Assembly (NCBI GenBank): GCA_016165875.1
Contig: JABBOT010000005.1
Location: 30,275,943-30,339,942 of the forward strand
Reading direction: 5' to 3'
Length of the DNA stretch: 64,000 nt
DNA from: Acanthopleura granulata
Lineage: Eukaryota; Mollusca; Polyplacophora; Chitonida; Chitonidae
The position numbers were made by a program, and so were the translations under genes. This document shows positions 35,164-48,968 of this stretch, piece by piece. Each line of letters opens with the position of its first letter. Within the stretch, counting starts at the first letter, position 1. A model generated the notes under the pieces. That model was given only the letters and a program-made list of their open reading frames with translations, was not told where the DNA came from and did no database searches.

Positions 35164-38100
35164 TTAGCACGAGGATGACGTAGGCGTTATACAGCAGCAC
35201 GTCACGTTGTCATCCCAGTATTCGATGTCTTCCATTTTCTGAGGGAGTTCCTTGTCTCGAGTTTCCGGTATGAAGGTCATCAGTCCACACACGATAAGGC
35301 TGCTCACACCGAAGATAGAGCCAGGTAACCAGCGAAGCTCGTACGACTGCAACAGAGGCGTGGGGGTTAAACCAAACAGTGGTTGGCGACAGTTTTAAAA
35401 GGGAATTCAATGGTAAAATGATTGACAGATCTGTCGATTGATTCAGTTGAATTAAAGATTGTCTGCTTGTATTGCAAGCTTTTAACCTATTGATTGATTA
35501 AGTGGTTTCCGTTGAAATTAGCAGCGTCTGTACGTACTAAATGTGGTGTGCAACTTTGTCTACATTCAGTTTACTTCTTCAATACATGCATGCATTTGTG
35601 CATGAACTTAATATAGAGGTTACTTGACTACACTGCACAGGGTAAAAGGACTCAGGCCCTCCCCTAATCCAGAATTTCGCTTCTACAGTTAGTACAGTTT
35701 CGGAACACTTCATCAAGTAAAATTACTTCACAGTCAAACAACAGATAACGACTAAACTGACAGGAAAGTTTCCATCAAAAACAACATTTAATTAAAGAAT
35801 ACACATCACTTTTCCCACACTTTTCCCCATTAGAATATTTATGAAAGAGGGGTCAGAGACAGAACATGACCTTTAAACTCATACAAGTTTATTTGGCTGT
35901 TCGATTATATATGATATTATTCTGTTTGAATTGGAGAACAACAAAGACCTTTTACTGTTTGGGACAAGCCTGTTTTGTTGAAAATCAGTATAATATACAT
36001 TTTAATACGCATTACATTACAGCTGAATTGCGTGTAACTATCCTTGTTTCATTTATTTATTTATTTATTTATTTGATTGGTGTTTTACGTCGTACTCAAG
36101 AATATTTCACTTACATGACGGCGGGCAGCATTATGGTGGGAAGAAACTGGGCAGAGTCCGGGGGAAACCCACGACCATCCGCAGATTGCTGGCAGACCTT
36201 CCCACTTACGGACCGAGAGGAAGCCAGCATGCGCTGGAGTTGAACTCACAGCGACTCCATTGGTGGGAGGCTTCGGGTCATTGTGCTGCGTTAGCGCGCT
36301 AACCATACATGTTTTACAGAGTAGTAACTAATGCTGCTGATGTTAACTTTGTCAACGTTTGTTGGTAAACCTTACCACGAGATTAGTGAATGGCGCCACC
36401 ATTCCGCCGATTCTAGAGGCGGACGAGGCCAGCCCCAGGCCGATACTCCTGAAAGAAACGAAAAGGCAGCTGTCTTCTCAGATAACATGTATAAGGGCCG
36501 GTACCGTATTCCGTTTGCTTGATTGCAAAATGTACGAAAGCAAACATCAAGACAGATCGCGTGCTAAGAACGAATACACTGTAAACGAAAGTAGATCAAT
36601 GAAATATCTCACTTACAATTTTTCGGTTAAATTAATTGATGGATAACACTGGCCAGAGCCTGAATAAAAACACACTATGTGACTGAACACTTTAAAAATT
36701 TCCTCAAAGGTCATAAAGTCTCAGAAACGAAACGAAATCATGAGTTTTCTGGTTTTATTCGAAAAATCAATAGATCTAAACTCTATTGGAAAAATCAATG
36801 GGCCTAAACTCCATATATTATGGATAAAAACCAGATAAAGAAGGTTTTGAGATACATGTAAAACCTATGCTTTCTACTGTATAACAACATGGCAGGCGCC
36901 TTGTTGACGAACAGTTTACTGATTTCCAAGCAAGTGCTGATGAAGTGTTTCTACTATAATGTATATGTATACAGACACTGAACCGTTTTCACTGAGTAAA
37001 TATTTGAGAGTCACTGTAAGCTCCATACACCCTACCCCTTGGTTAGATATGCGTTCAAGTCAAACCCTGCCACCATGTTTGTTCTTACCTTGCGTTGGTG
37101 GGATACAATTCTGTTGTATAGTTAAACAGACAACCCCACGAGCTGGAGATTGCAAACTTGCCAATGATTGAAAAAGCCTTCACATATGGTGATAAAGATT
37201 CGTCTGAAACCAAGAATAACCAAAATGATTACACTTAAATAGCGCGACACCAATGTCTTTACAAATATACACTGCACGCCATTCGATTGCCATATGAACT
37301 AACAGATTGATCTAAAAGCTTCAGACATATATACGGCAGACGCATATCCCAGCGTACTGACGACAACTTTTTAAATTATTTATAAAATCTGATGACTGTT
37401 TATCGCCATATTCTAGAATTTTTTACTTAAACGACGGCGGTCAGATGGATGGCGGCAGGAAATCGGAGTGCCTGGGAAAAACCTTCGTCCTTTGGTAAGC
37501 TGCTGATTGGAATTATTTATTAACTTCATTGGTGTTGTATGCATTATGGTGGGAGGAAACCATCCGTAGGCTGTTGGCAGATCTTCCCACGTACGGCCTA
37601 GGAGGAAGCCAGCATTAGCTGGACTTGAACTCACAGCGACCGCATTGGTGGGAGGCTTTTGGATCATTGCGCTGCGCTAACGCGCTAACCGACTGAGCCA
37701 CGGTCCCCCCCCCTCTTCTCCCCCCTGTTGATATGACGGACAGGCATGTACACCATATTGTCGCAAGATAAATTGTTTTCAAACTTCATGAACGGCAAAA
37801 CGGACGTCATTGACCACTCAAGCTCACTATAGCCAGACGAGGAGGGGTTCGATTTGGTAGGAAACTGGTAGACTATCTCATTGTTTTATTAAGCAAGTAG
37901 ATCACCGAACATGGGTTGAGCAAAATTTTTTTTCACTGGGGCAATGATAAACGTGTAAATGCTTGTCCGTGGTACGTTTGGAGTGATGTTACATGTAAAC
38001 GATATTAGTTTTCACATTAAGTTTCACAACATCTTTCTTCGACACTTTCTTCCTGCACCCAGCTTAGGCTGACTTCCTCTCCGGTCGTGCAGTGGGAAGG

Positions 38101-41100
38101 TCTACCGGCAATGCGCGGATAGTCCTGGGTTTCCCCACGGGCTCTGCCCACTTTCCTCCCAACATAATGCTGGCCGCCGTTGTATAAGTGAAATAATCTA
38201 GGGTGTGGCGGTAAGCACTAATCAGATACATCAATAAATTCTTCGACACTGTGGAAAACACGACTTGCTTAGTCCAGAAAGTGTGTTTACAACCGTTAAC
38301 TACCTATTAAATCTAAATAAAACCGAACGCCCGCCATATTTAGCGAAAGTTATGCATTGTTTTTGTGCTTCATAAGTGTTTGAGCATTAGAATGAGGCTC
38401 TTATTTTCTTTTGTCGTGAACGACAGGATATGGGAGCTATTTATTTATTTTATTTATTTAATTGGTGTTTTACGCTGTATGCAAGAATATTTCACTTATA
38501 CGACGGCGGTCAGCATAATGGTGGGAGGAAATCGGGCAGAGCCCGGGGGAACCCACGACCATCCGCAGAGTTGCTGGCGCACAAACGGTCGGAGAGGAAG
38601 CAAACATGAGCTGGACTTGAACTCACCTCGACCTGATTGGTGAAAGGCACCTCGGTCAATACGCCGCGCTGGTGTGCTAACCTCTTCCGCCACGGAGGCC
38701 TCCGAAGACCATTTCGACAACAAATCATCACCTTATGTTGTGGAAACTTTTCCTTCCAGCAATGGCCTTGGTGAATCTTGCATTCGTCATCGATGTAACG
38801 ACTATCGCGACAAATGCATTTATCACGTTACACGACGGGTGCATTATCCAATGTTATTGACCTATACCTACCTTTTTTGGCGTTCAGGGCGGCTGTTATA
38901 ATCATAGCCAAACCGGCCATTGCGTGGAATATTATAGAAGTCATCCGTCTTCCAGGTCTACCCATATGGAAAGCGTCAACAAAATGAATAACAAGTGTCC
39001 CACATTATGTGATTAAAATGTCATTAAAAATACATAAGTAATTCAGGGCTCGTTTGTGGTGAGAAATATTCTTAACAGCTTAACTTGTTTCTCTTTCACC
39101 CCAGACTATAGCTAGTCTGACTAGACAAAAAGAAAGAATGTCAAGCTAACAAAATAATCGTCGAACAAAATAAAGCCAGTTTATTGTGTTATTAACTTAT
39201 TAACAGGGTTACCTGATTTTGCTGATCAAAATGCAGGCGCAAACAACTCGATCAGAGCTAGAATATTTACCGTTTCATCGTGAAATACGTAATGATGGCG
39301 GCTGGGAATTCGACCAACACCATCAAGAAGAAATTCAGAAATCTGTCACCTCCCAACTGTGCTGAAGTCAGAGTGAGGCCGAAATACACCAGGGCGTTCA
39401 CAATCCTGTGGAATGAACAATGCGTATGCCGAATCAGATAGTTTAAGGTATTTTGTATCTTACGAAATGGCATGTGCAGACTGTCCTGAATATTGTAAAT
39501 ATATAAGTGTTCGGAACGAAACTCACTGCTTTTCTAGAGGATGTTTGTAGAGCATATATATCTGTACATGCTTGCAAAAAAGTAGCTATGTAGTATCTGG
39601 TTTTAGGCTAATATCAACTGTCATCTCCAGCACTACATTAAACATGTAGAAGTCACGTATATAAGAAATATACACATAACCGCAGCAATTATTAGAAAAT
39701 ATATACACTAACACAAAGCCAACCCACAAAAATAAAAGTCAGCCAAGAAGCGTTACGAAGTGTGCACGCTGTAATCTTTGATTCTTTATACTTACCACGC
39801 AAAGGCGAGAACAAGTGTCGTACAGCGAAGTTGGCTTTGTCTGAACACATCAAGGATACTGTACTTTAATTGAGCCACGTCAGTCTGTGAGGTCCCCTCA
39901 GAGATGTGGAAGTTAGAGCTGGATCTTCCGGTGTAGGCACTGATGCTGTGAATGGACGAATGCCGACTGATTCGTGTGATATCAGACCCAGACAGCGAGG
40001 CCACATCGTCGATCGCCTTCTCCGGTGGAGTGATATTATTGAGTCTGGAAGCTTGTTTCACAATGTTTTTCACTTCTGAGACCTTGTCGTTGGCCAACAG
40101 CCATCTTAGAGATTCGTCTATAAATCTGAAAGAGAGCGAATCAAAATAACAGTCTTACATTACACAGATAGGGCAACTTTACCATTAACTTGGAAGTGCG
40201 GTATTATATCACCAGCGGTGGCGTATAACAAAGTTCGCCCATTTGTGTTCAATGACATCATTTCCGATATTAGATGAAAAATACTCTTAAAATATAGGTG
40301 TTAACGGACTATGCCTCAAAAGAAGTGTTTTCATTTGTTTAAGCTAAGCCTTTTTCACTAGAAGCATAAACTTAGTTTAGAGTTCATGTAATATGAAATA
40401 GGAACAGGAATAGAGTCTGTGCAAGTAAGGGTTTTTGTTGGTGGTGCCCTTGAACAAGGAGATCGTAGCTACGATCGATTGTGACCCTATAACTGGCTTT
40501 AAAATCGACTGCAAAAATAAATCACGCCACTTGCACAAAGCAATTGTATATTGGCTGTAACTGTAAGTTACGATCGCGATCGTAGGCCAAATTTTACTCC
40601 TACATAAAAGGTGGCGTGCGACAATGTAGCAGTCAATAGTCTTTACTTGCCTTAACTCGCCTCGTGGTAGAGCAGCTACCAACAAAAACATGTGAAACAC
40701 GTTTCTAAAGACCTTTTTGAGACAATTAAATTGCTCAACTTAGCAAACTTTGAATCGACAAATAATAACTAGCTGTCTGTCTAAGGCAAGTATCTGTAGT
40801 CAAAATTAATTGGGTAACTGTAGAAAATTACAACTGTGTCATGCCGATTGTAGCGTGCAATCCCTTCGTGCAAGAGGGTTTCGATCGTAAGCGAGGGCTA
40901 CGACCGCGATCATTGTGTTTTACAATCAACTTAGACTTACGATCCATTTGTTGCAAGCGCTTCAAGTGCTACGTTGGACATCGCGATGATAGGCTAAATT
41001 GCGTGTGTTACATATGGGTATCACATGTATATGAAATGAATTGCCATGGGAGTTACAATCAGATTTGCTCTAGATTGCTTTAAAGAAGAGGACACTGCAA

Positions 41101-44100
41101 TGAGCAGATCAGGTGTGCCTTACTAGTAAGGGAATTTAGGATTGTGCGAAATTAAACGGAGGTGCCTTCGGGAACTCAACTGCTTCTTCCACGCTCAATC
41201 TAGCCAGGTTCCCTCACATGATTTAAATTCTACCCATACTTACACATAATGCAACACCACTACGAACAATGACGCTGAACACAGGGCTAGTTGAAGGTCC
41301 CGCCAGCTTTCCTCTTTAAAAGCATAACTGAAGCCCACTAGGATACACTGGCTGACTGCCCAGTTCAGGCCGAATATCAGGTGGATCAAGGTGCGCTGGT
41401 CCATGGGAATGATTTCCATGGGCAACACCGTGAACGTCATTACCAAACTCTACAACAAAAACAAACAAACAACTGCTTAACTCTTACAAAAAACACAATA
41501 CAAAACATAACTAAAGGCATTTCAGAAAATAGGTCCAAACTGACCTAAACGGACGTAGACGTTTTTACGACGTGCTTGGTCACTCTATAAATCACCTTTT
41601 AGTCTGGAATTCTCACGAGGTCATGGGATTCGCCATTTTCGGGAAATCGGAAATACGATGTCGCGTCATCCGTAACCCTACACTCCTCGGTATCAGAGGT
41701 GAAGCACTCCTTTGTCGTACAAAGAACGGTCTCCCTTATTATTACGATTGAAGGCCACGTATTGTGGCTTCCTGGTTGAGACCATGTGAAAAATACACTA
41801 GACGTATTACACTACCACTTTCTAGTTAAAAAAGGCCTGAAACTATGTCAGAATTGCCTCGTAATCAGGAGGCAAACATTTGAGTAATACTACTTCTACA
41901 TGGCAAAATTTTGAACTAGGAACGGGCCACGTCACAGCGGAAACAGATGTCTCCTCTGGTGGTAGAAATATCTCGCTCTTGACTGGCTAAAATTTAGAGC
42001 ATGGCAACCCTTTGCCAGTAATTTGAACTGTGATACATGGGTTATCCTACATCATAAAAAGTGACGTTTTGTGAACTTAAAATAGGATTCTTTATCAACA
42101 CATAAATACATTTGGTATAGTGCTCTCTTTTCTTTTAACATTACGCTACGCCGGTCATGTCGTGGCGGCTTCTCGTTCCAACAGGTCATTCGGAATGCTG
42201 ACACCTCCGGTCGTACGTGGGCAGTTCTGTCAGAAACCTGTGGGCGGTCGTGGGTTTCCCCAGGGCACTATCCGGTGTCCCCCACCATAAATAATCAATG
42301 AAAATAAATATATATTTCAGGTTTACTGTCACTTAACATTGGCTGCACCGCTCACTTCATGACGGCACCTCCTCTAAAAATAGTCCCTCTAAATACTGAC
42401 ACGCCTAGCGTTTTCTCCGTGCGGAAAAATACTTATCACATTGCGTCATTACAGGCTACACATGTCTGAGGTTTCAATTTTTGAGCCATCGTAGCATGGA
42501 TGGGTCAAAATTTGGCATTCAGCGTTTTATCATTGACTATTCACTAAGCGAACGGTGTGCCTGGGGGAAAGCCGACGATTAGTTGCGACATGTTATATTG
42601 TTAATTCCTGTTTGTTTTCACACTCTTTCACTATGTTTTTTTATTTTATTCTGTATTAATCTTAGGACTAAGCACAGTTATTTATGTGCAGTGTTTACCT
42701 GCTGGAAAGCCCCCAGGGGAAATCTCAGTGCAGTGAAGACCTGTATACTAGGAGCAAAAGCTGTCCCGATACCAACGGCCATCAGTCCCAGCTGACATAG
42801 TGCGCACACTCGGACCCTTCCGTACCGGTCAGCCAACGACGTGAATAGCGAGGCTCCGACTGCCTGGCCCACGATTAAGATGGTCTGGGAGAGCTGAGTT
42901 TGGTAACTTCTGTCACATACCAAGTCCCACTAAATCAGGCAAGGAAGAAAAACAGTATCAGGCATTGTACCCTCTTTAAACTACTGTATACGGATGGTAC
43001 ACATTATTATGGTAAATACGGACATTCACCTAATTTTTGTGCACCAGCTGTACACAGTTTGTGTAATGTATTCACAATGACGTGTGTATCAGTGATACAT
43101 AATTTGTGCACCACTGATACACAATTGTGGATGCGCAAATTTATACACAGTCGTTTTACAGGGTATGTTACATAACATTGGTCGATGGACAAAAGGCTGC
43201 CCTTGCCAGCGCTTCGTTTGAAGCATTCAATTACTCCTTTTGCGACAAACCAGCCCGAGCTCGATTTGAACCTATGCCCTCATTTGTCAGGGGCATTCAG
43301 TTTACCTTTTCATTTGTGGTTGACGCTGTATTCAACGATCTTTCGTTTTTAAATAAATTACAACATGCCTACCGGAATACAACCGGTGCGGTACGCTTTA
43401 AAAGCTAAGTGTAGACATTAAATTAGAAAAACAGCATATCCCGCACTGATAAGGTTGGATGTTTGCGCAGGCAAAGGATGAGTTTAGACAGACTGGAGCA
43501 AGTTTGGGGTCATGGGTGAGTTTTTACTTAAGACGGGTTTTGGATTGTTTCGAACGGCGTTTCGCTCCTTTCCATCCTTCTCATATATGTGGATGACGAT
43601 TTAAAGGGAGATCACTCCATGCGCCTGTGCTGTTCTTTAAAGACTGGGCGGAGATAATAATGCTGGGCCAAAAATTTGTCGCGTTTGACAAATCTGTATG
43701 TGCATGCACCGCTTGTAGTGCCTTAGTGACAACATTCGATCAATGACAGGGGGCCGTAAAGGTGCAAAATAAACTAGCTGTTTTGACGGCGCATGACCGG
43801 ACTTCCTTCGCTGGTAGATAAACAGGCCCTGGCGGCTGTGTTAAAGGCCTTGTAACCGTAGGCAGTCACACACAATTCAGCCCATTTCGCGCATTTTATA
43901 TCTATGTGTGACATTTGAGACTATGCGTGGACCCGAGGGCGGTGTCAAGTGGAATTCTGTGAAAAACACAGAAAAAATCTAGAACTGAGCTTTACACTGG
44001 CCCGGTGCCGATGTCTGTAATATTAAGAGATAGACCTGTGCTTTTGTTTGTCTACCGTATGAAGCGTTCTGTTCATGCACAATTATACGCAATTCGAAAC

Positions 44101-46132
44101 CGCTATCTGGCTTATTGAAGGTTCACTGAAGACCACATTTCCTGCACAAATGTAATGTGCATATCTGTTCGTCAGTACATTATCAAAGTCCGGTACATGT
44201 AGTTCTTCTAGGTATTCCGGTTTCCTTCGGCAGAAAGCTGGAGAATTCTTGAGTATGGCTTTGATCCACAATGAAAAATTTATTTATTTGACTGACTTAT
44301 TTGGGAGGAAACCATGCAGGTAGAGCTCAGGGGAAACCCACGACTATCCGTAAGTTGCTGGCAGACTTTTCCACTACGGCCAGAGAGGAAGCCAGCATAG
44401 GGCAGACTTAAGCTCACAGTGACCGCATTGGTGAGAGGCTCCTGGGTCATTGCTCTGCGCTAACACGCTAACCTCGGGGCCATGGAAGATCCCAGCAATC
44501 AAATAAATAAATAAAAATATAAATAAATGAATAAATAAATAAAATATATCTATAGCTAACAAAACCAGCAAAGCTGGAAGAGGTAGATATCTATAGTGTT
44601 TATTTTGTGTGCAAGCGAGTTTGCCTTAATAAATCCATACTACTGTCAAAGTCACGACATCTTGCTCTCTGCTGATCCGTACCTCTGTAACAATAGTCTC
44701 CAATCTGGGGTGTTTGTCATACTGCACATCATGAGGACAGGCAGGGACAGAGGTCGTATTGTCGACGTAACACTTAGTTCCGTACGGTAGTTTGGAGGGT
44801 GCTCCAGTCGTCAGGGATTTGGTTGTCTTGGTTTCCTCACAACGGAAATCTGGTTGGTAACCTATTTGCAGAATACGAATCAGACAGAATATACTCACAT
44901 ATAAAATCGCCTCGCTTCAAAAGGTGACCTAATTGCTGCCTTTTATATCACCAAAATGCTCAAGCACACACGGGGTGCCTGAGAATTCACCCCATGCAAA
45001 CACTTTCACCTGTTTAACTTTTTAAACGTCATATTCTTTATATTTAATTATTCGTGTATTCATTTGATTTGAGGTTTAACGCCATACTCAATATTTCTCA
45101 TATTAAGCTTTGTTGGTAGAATATATTTGATTGCGGAGTAAAAGACCAATAAGTCTAAATCAATTAATAAGTGTGAATAATATGGAGAGAACCTACAGTG
45201 TTCAAATTCCACATGGTATGTAGACATATTTAACACTTGATCATCTTTATATAGGTCATGATGTACAAAGTCATGTACAGTGTAATAGGCTCACAAAACA
45301 CTGATGTTGACAACAAAAATATTAAATCAACTTAGGGCATAATTCACATGCTCATTTTTTCCTAACATGGACAATGGAGAATATCAGTTTGACAAAAAGT
45401 TCGGAGTTATCAGATTACTGAAGCGTGACGTGTCGTCCAGCTTTCAGTTAAGCCTCGTATACATGTATGTATGACATTTCATACAACCCATATATATAGT
45501 GGCGCCCTGATTGCATGGCCCTGTTAATGTTGGCCCTCTAGACTGTCAGGATAACCAGAATGTTTGGATGAGGCTGTCATAAAAATATTTATTTAAAAAA
45601 TTTCACATGCTCATTTTTTCCTAACATGGACAATGGAGAATATCAGTTTGACAAAAAGTTCGGAGTTATCAGATTACTGAAGCGTGACGTGTCGTCCAGC
45701 TTTCAGTTAAGCCTCGTATACATGTATGTATGACATTTCATACAACCCATATGTATAGTGGCGCCCTGATTGCATGGCCGTGTTAATGTTGGCGCTCTAG
45801 ACTGTCAGGATAACCAGAATGTTTGGATGAGGCTGTCATAAAAATATTTATTTAAAAAATTGCGCACGTGTTATTTGACCTGACAAACCCCGAATGGCAA
45901 GTACAAGGACAATGAAACCAATGTTGATTTGTATAATAACAGGAACTACGCGTCTGTGTTACAGAACTGCACTGAACAACTTACCAATGAAGACGATGGA
46001 CAGTAACTGAAACGCGGCAGGGATCTGCAGGCCCAGTAACAGGGCCACTTGTCCGATCTGCCATTTGCCCCACACTCCTAGATCCCTGTATATCTGATCA
46101 ATATGCTTACTTACACTGAGACCGTAAGCCAT
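35164..46132 (-). CDS. SLC22-type organic ion transporter (MFS), 561 aa, ten exons
   Basis: Exons in transcript order: 46132-45985, 44861-44683, 42929-42699, 41449-41244, 40125-39796, 39405-39271, 38957-38872, 37203-37089, 36448-36376 and 35346-35164. All phases fit (1686 nt). The start (MAYGLSVSKHIDQIY) leads into TM1. The Cys-containing extracellular loop ends in the family motif IVTEWDLVCDRS. The MFS motif after TM2 is SLADRYGRVRV. The large cytoplasmic loop begins with DESLRWLL and is Ser/Thr-rich. RPGRR and GKF...ELYPTNAR precede the last TMs, and the C-terminus has PETRDKELPQ. The family moves organic cations, anions or zwitterions such as carnitine across the plasma membrane. The exact substrate class cannot be assigned. 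A paralog lies at 58388-63799 with six identical internal exon lengths. The opposite-strand selenoprotein gene separates the two. Confidence 0.93.
36048..36308 (-). mobile_element. Full-length SINE in SLC22 intron 9
   Basis: (TTTA)n tail, 'ggtgttttacgtcgtactca', the complete body, then 'gcgctaacc' at the head end. Confidence 0.9.
37385..37500 (-). mobile_element. SINE fragment in SLC22 intron 7
   Basis: 'tacttaaacgacggcggtca' and following body, interrupted where the next copy begins. Confidence 0.65.
37515..37706 (-). mobile_element. SINE copy in SLC22 intron 7
   Basis: A complete head ('gcgctaaccgactgagccac') and body, with an internal deletion near the tail. Confidence 0.85.
38058..38236 (+). 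mobile_element. SINE fragment in SLC22 intron 7
   Basis: 'cctctccggtcgtgc', 'cctcccaacataatgctggc', 'taagtgaaataatctaggg'. It is in antisense to the host gene. Confidence 0.8.
38438..38700 (-). mobile_element. Full-length SINE in SLC22 intron 7
   Basis: Tail 'tttatttattttatttattt', body with 'acgacggcggtcagcataat', and a diverged head at the right. Confidence 0.88.
40415..41010. repeat. Pair of CGATCG-rich palindromic segments in SLC22 intron 4
   Basis: A 16-bp perfect palindrome, GATCGTAGCTACGATC (40461-40476), and a 14-bp one, ACGATCGCGATCGT (40570-40583), lie in the first segment. A second segment (about 40840-41010) carries related CGATCGTAAG and ACCGCGATC pieces. They look like decayed inverted-repeat elements. 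Confidence 0.4.
42195..42318 (+). mobile_element. SINE fragment in SLC22 intron 3
   Basis: 'ggtcgtacgtgggcagttct', 'ggtcgtgggtttccccaggg', 'cccaccataaataatcaatg'. Confidence 0.65.
43008..43150. repeat. Short inverted repeats in SLC22 intron 2
   Basis: GTATCAGTGATAC is palindromic, and 'tttgtgcaccactgatacac' repeats it in reverse. Related TTTGTGCACCA pieces lie around it. Confidence 0.4.
44278..44490 (-). mobile_element. SINE copy in SLC22 intron 2
   Basis: 'ggggaaacccacgactatcc', 'aggctcctgggtcattgctc', then head 'cgctaacctcggggcc'. The part nearest the tail is missing. Confidence 0.8.
45343..45860 (+). repeat. 259-bp direct tandem duplication
   Basis: 45343-45601 and 45602-45860 are almost identical. 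I count three substitutions, within a short AT run, 'ggcc/gtgtt' and 'ggc/gctc'. It lies in intron 1 of the SLC22 gene and indicates a very recent duplication, or an assembly artefact. Confidence 0.93.
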
Positions 46133-46847
46133 AGTTGCGGCTGTCAGGGGATCGCACCTGCCCCAACCGCTCCTCACTGGGATATTTAAAGTGAAGATAA
46201 AGTGGGTCACGTTCTTCCGCCTTCTTGTTAAACCAAGTGGATCACACATACAGGGTTATCTCCCTTAGAGCTACACGTTTATACATGCTCGCTTTCTTCA
46301 GCAAGCCGTTCTGTGTACTAAATGTATATAGATCGACACAGCGACGTATATCCGACCACGTCCCACAGCGGTCACCTTACACTCAGATCAAGTATAGCTG
46401 ATATGACGTTGAGACTATGATCGGGCCAGTGCAACGACTGTCAAGCTGCTCACCCATGCAAACATGTGTAAAGGCACGCTCGCTGACCTAGGGGCCTTGC
46501 ACAATCCACAGGGCTGCCATCTTGACTTTTTTCCGGCTAGGCGTACAATCACACGTACGTATATGTTTGTAATGTACAGAAATTATTTTAAGCAGTTTAG
46601 TAACTAAGCGGTAACGGCAGGGTATGTTTAAATTCATATTTGTGAATTTCAGTGTACATGCAGGCCAGTATGTACTTGGTTGATGATAGATTAATTACAT
46701 ATTGCCGAGCGTTACAGGTCACAGGTACATGTATTGCGGTATATACAGCAATACTTCAGTATATATACAAGCTATATAATGATCATGTATGTGAAGGATA
46801 CCTTCAAAGGACTTCTATTGATCTGAAGGAATAAACGCATTTAATTA

Positions 46848-47000
46848 TATATTTATTTATTTAATTGATGTTTTACGCCGCACCTACCGTAAGGAAAAGA
46901 AAAAAAAAGAAAAAAAATTTCACTTATACGACGGCGGCCGGCATAATGGTGGGATGAAACAGGCAGAGCCCAGTGGTAACCCATGATCATCCACAGGTTG
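46848..47000 (-). mobile_element. SINE fragment
   Basis: 'tttatttatttaattgatgt', then an A-rich interruption, then 'cttatacgacggcggccggc'. Confidence 0.8.
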
Positions 47001-47107
47001 GGAATAAGCTTTACCGCAAATTCCTATACCATGCAGTAGGTGTAGATGCTCGGTATATATCATGTAGATCTACATATGGGATACAACATGTTCAACGTTA
47101 GTATAGT

Positions 47108-47245
47108 TATTTATTTATTTGATTACATGGTGTTTTACGCTCTACTCAAGGATATTTCAGTTATACAACGGCGGCCAGCATTATGGTGGGAGGAAACCGC
47201 GGGCAGTGCTCGGGGAAACCCACGACCACCCGCGGATAGTGGACG
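47108..47245 (-). mobile_element. SINE fragment
   Basis: 'tttatttatttgattacatg', 'acaacggcggccagcattat', 'cccacgaccacccgcgga'. Confidence 0.85.
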
Positions 47246-47324
47246 TACATATATTTTCATAGTGTCATAATCTGGAAGCATTACTGAATTGGGCATAATA
47301 TATGCTAATTAACCCAAACGAAAG

Positions 47325-47462
47325 ACGGCCTGCCAGAAACCGGCATGCGGATGATCTTGGGTTCCTGTGGGCTGTGCACGGTTTCCTCCCACCATAAGGC
47401 TAGCCGCCGTCGGATAAGTGACATAGTCTTAAGTACGGCGTAAAACAGCAATCAAATAAACA
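47325..47462 (+). mobile_element. SINE fragment
   Basis: 'cggtttcctcccaccataag', 'tcttaagtacggcgtaaaac', tail 'aatcaaataaacaaa'. It faces the two preceding copies. Confidence 0.82.
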
Positions 47463-48968
47463 AAGGAAAGGCGTTTAATGGTCTCAATAGGTTGCGTGCA
47501 ACACACGACATAGCCTCCCTCAAAGCAAGGCGCCGCCATGGTGGCTGACACCTGAGACGCTTGGCAATGCACACGCTGTTATGAAGTTCAGTTTTCTAAT
47601 TTGAATAAACTGCTCATGTGCCATTTAAAGATACTCATGTCTGTCCATTAGGGAGAGGAATTTCAACTCTCAGAATACTTTAGTAATACTTGTGCAGAAT
47701 GACTTTCTTGAACGCCTCTCCTGACATTGTTTTTACTTGGCTGCAAACGGTCAAATAGCATTATCGTACTCAGATGCCTGAGTCTACATATCATGCCTTT
47801 AGATGCAGTCACACACAGTACCATTATATAAATATTATGTGATATGGAATCACACACGTACATGCAATAACCAAAACACACATTTACACATGTTGTGTTT
47901 CTTTTGTCTACATACTTGAAAGATAAGACTGAGATATAAACCGAGGTCATATTAAACAGTGCACAAAGGGGCGGACATAGGCCTACATAATACATGTACC
48001 ATAAAGGAATAGGCATGCCTATGGATATTTATAGACCTACGTATTGACGGGGTCCGTCACAAGAAATTTAAATTAAAATACGCGCTTAATATTGTTTCCC
48101 GCGGCGATGTCATTTCATTAATATACAATTTATCCAAATCACGGTAGGCCTAGGTCTGTATATGAAATATTGTTTCAGAAATACACATCGGTCTATTTAT
48201 AATTACTTTATGAATACTGAATTACGCTATAACCGTATCAGTTTGTGGAAGCTAAGTTTCGGGACTCCTTTAATTGCCAGATGTCAATAATCTGAGACAC
48301 AACCGGACAATTAAACCACTGCGGTTTCATAGTCTGAACGTTCAGGTCATGGACTAAGCGCTATCCAGTCACTAATTAAAACTTTTATATAAATAACAGA
48401 GTTTGGTTTCCTGTATCTGTTCTTCCTTCTGCTGAGTTGGCAAATCCTCAAATACGGAGAAAACTCCACCCCATATGGTTCTATGTTTGAGCCCAGTGTT
48501 TACGCGAGCCTCTCGGAGCCTAACTATCAGCGATAGCTTGTCGTCCAACATGTCGGACGGACGGCGGACTCACAAGACCTTTATTGCACGCAACCTATAT
48601 TTCGACATTATTTAAGAGATCATCGGGGAAAAAAAGTTAGAGTTTCCTTCCTATAAATTTTGGAAATTCCAAAGATTCAATAATGCGAACTCAACCCCTA
48701 AACATACCAAGTTAAACAATTAAACAATTAAACATACCAAGTTAAACACCCCCCACCCTCCGCCTCCTCGCCCCCTTTCTTTCGCCAATTATATAAGAGT
48801 TCGAAATCTGGTTTAATTCGAAGATATGTTTTCTTATAGTGTTAGTGATAGCATTTCTTCCAGCTCTGTTTCATTATTTCTTTTCCAGACAAATATAGGC
48901 CTAATTATCTGCGACACGATGGAGGAGTGCTAGTAATTTGCTTTTTGGAGCTTTCTCTATAGCTCATT

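Larger units (their letters stand above)
46133..48968. other. Intergenic stretch between SLC22 and the selenoprotein gene (divergent)
   Basis: The two genes are transcribed away from each other, so both promoters should lie here. I see no convincing TATA box. Three SINE fragments are at 46848-47462. A possible 5'UTR acceptor (ttttccag at about 48890) precedes the selenoprotein start. No further exon is supported. Confidence 0.45.

Noticed and set aside
34887..36243. Open frames of 60-125 codons ending in conserved protein-like text such as 'GGSRAESGG'
   Set aside because: These are translations of the SINE body. The same peptides recur at every SINE copy.
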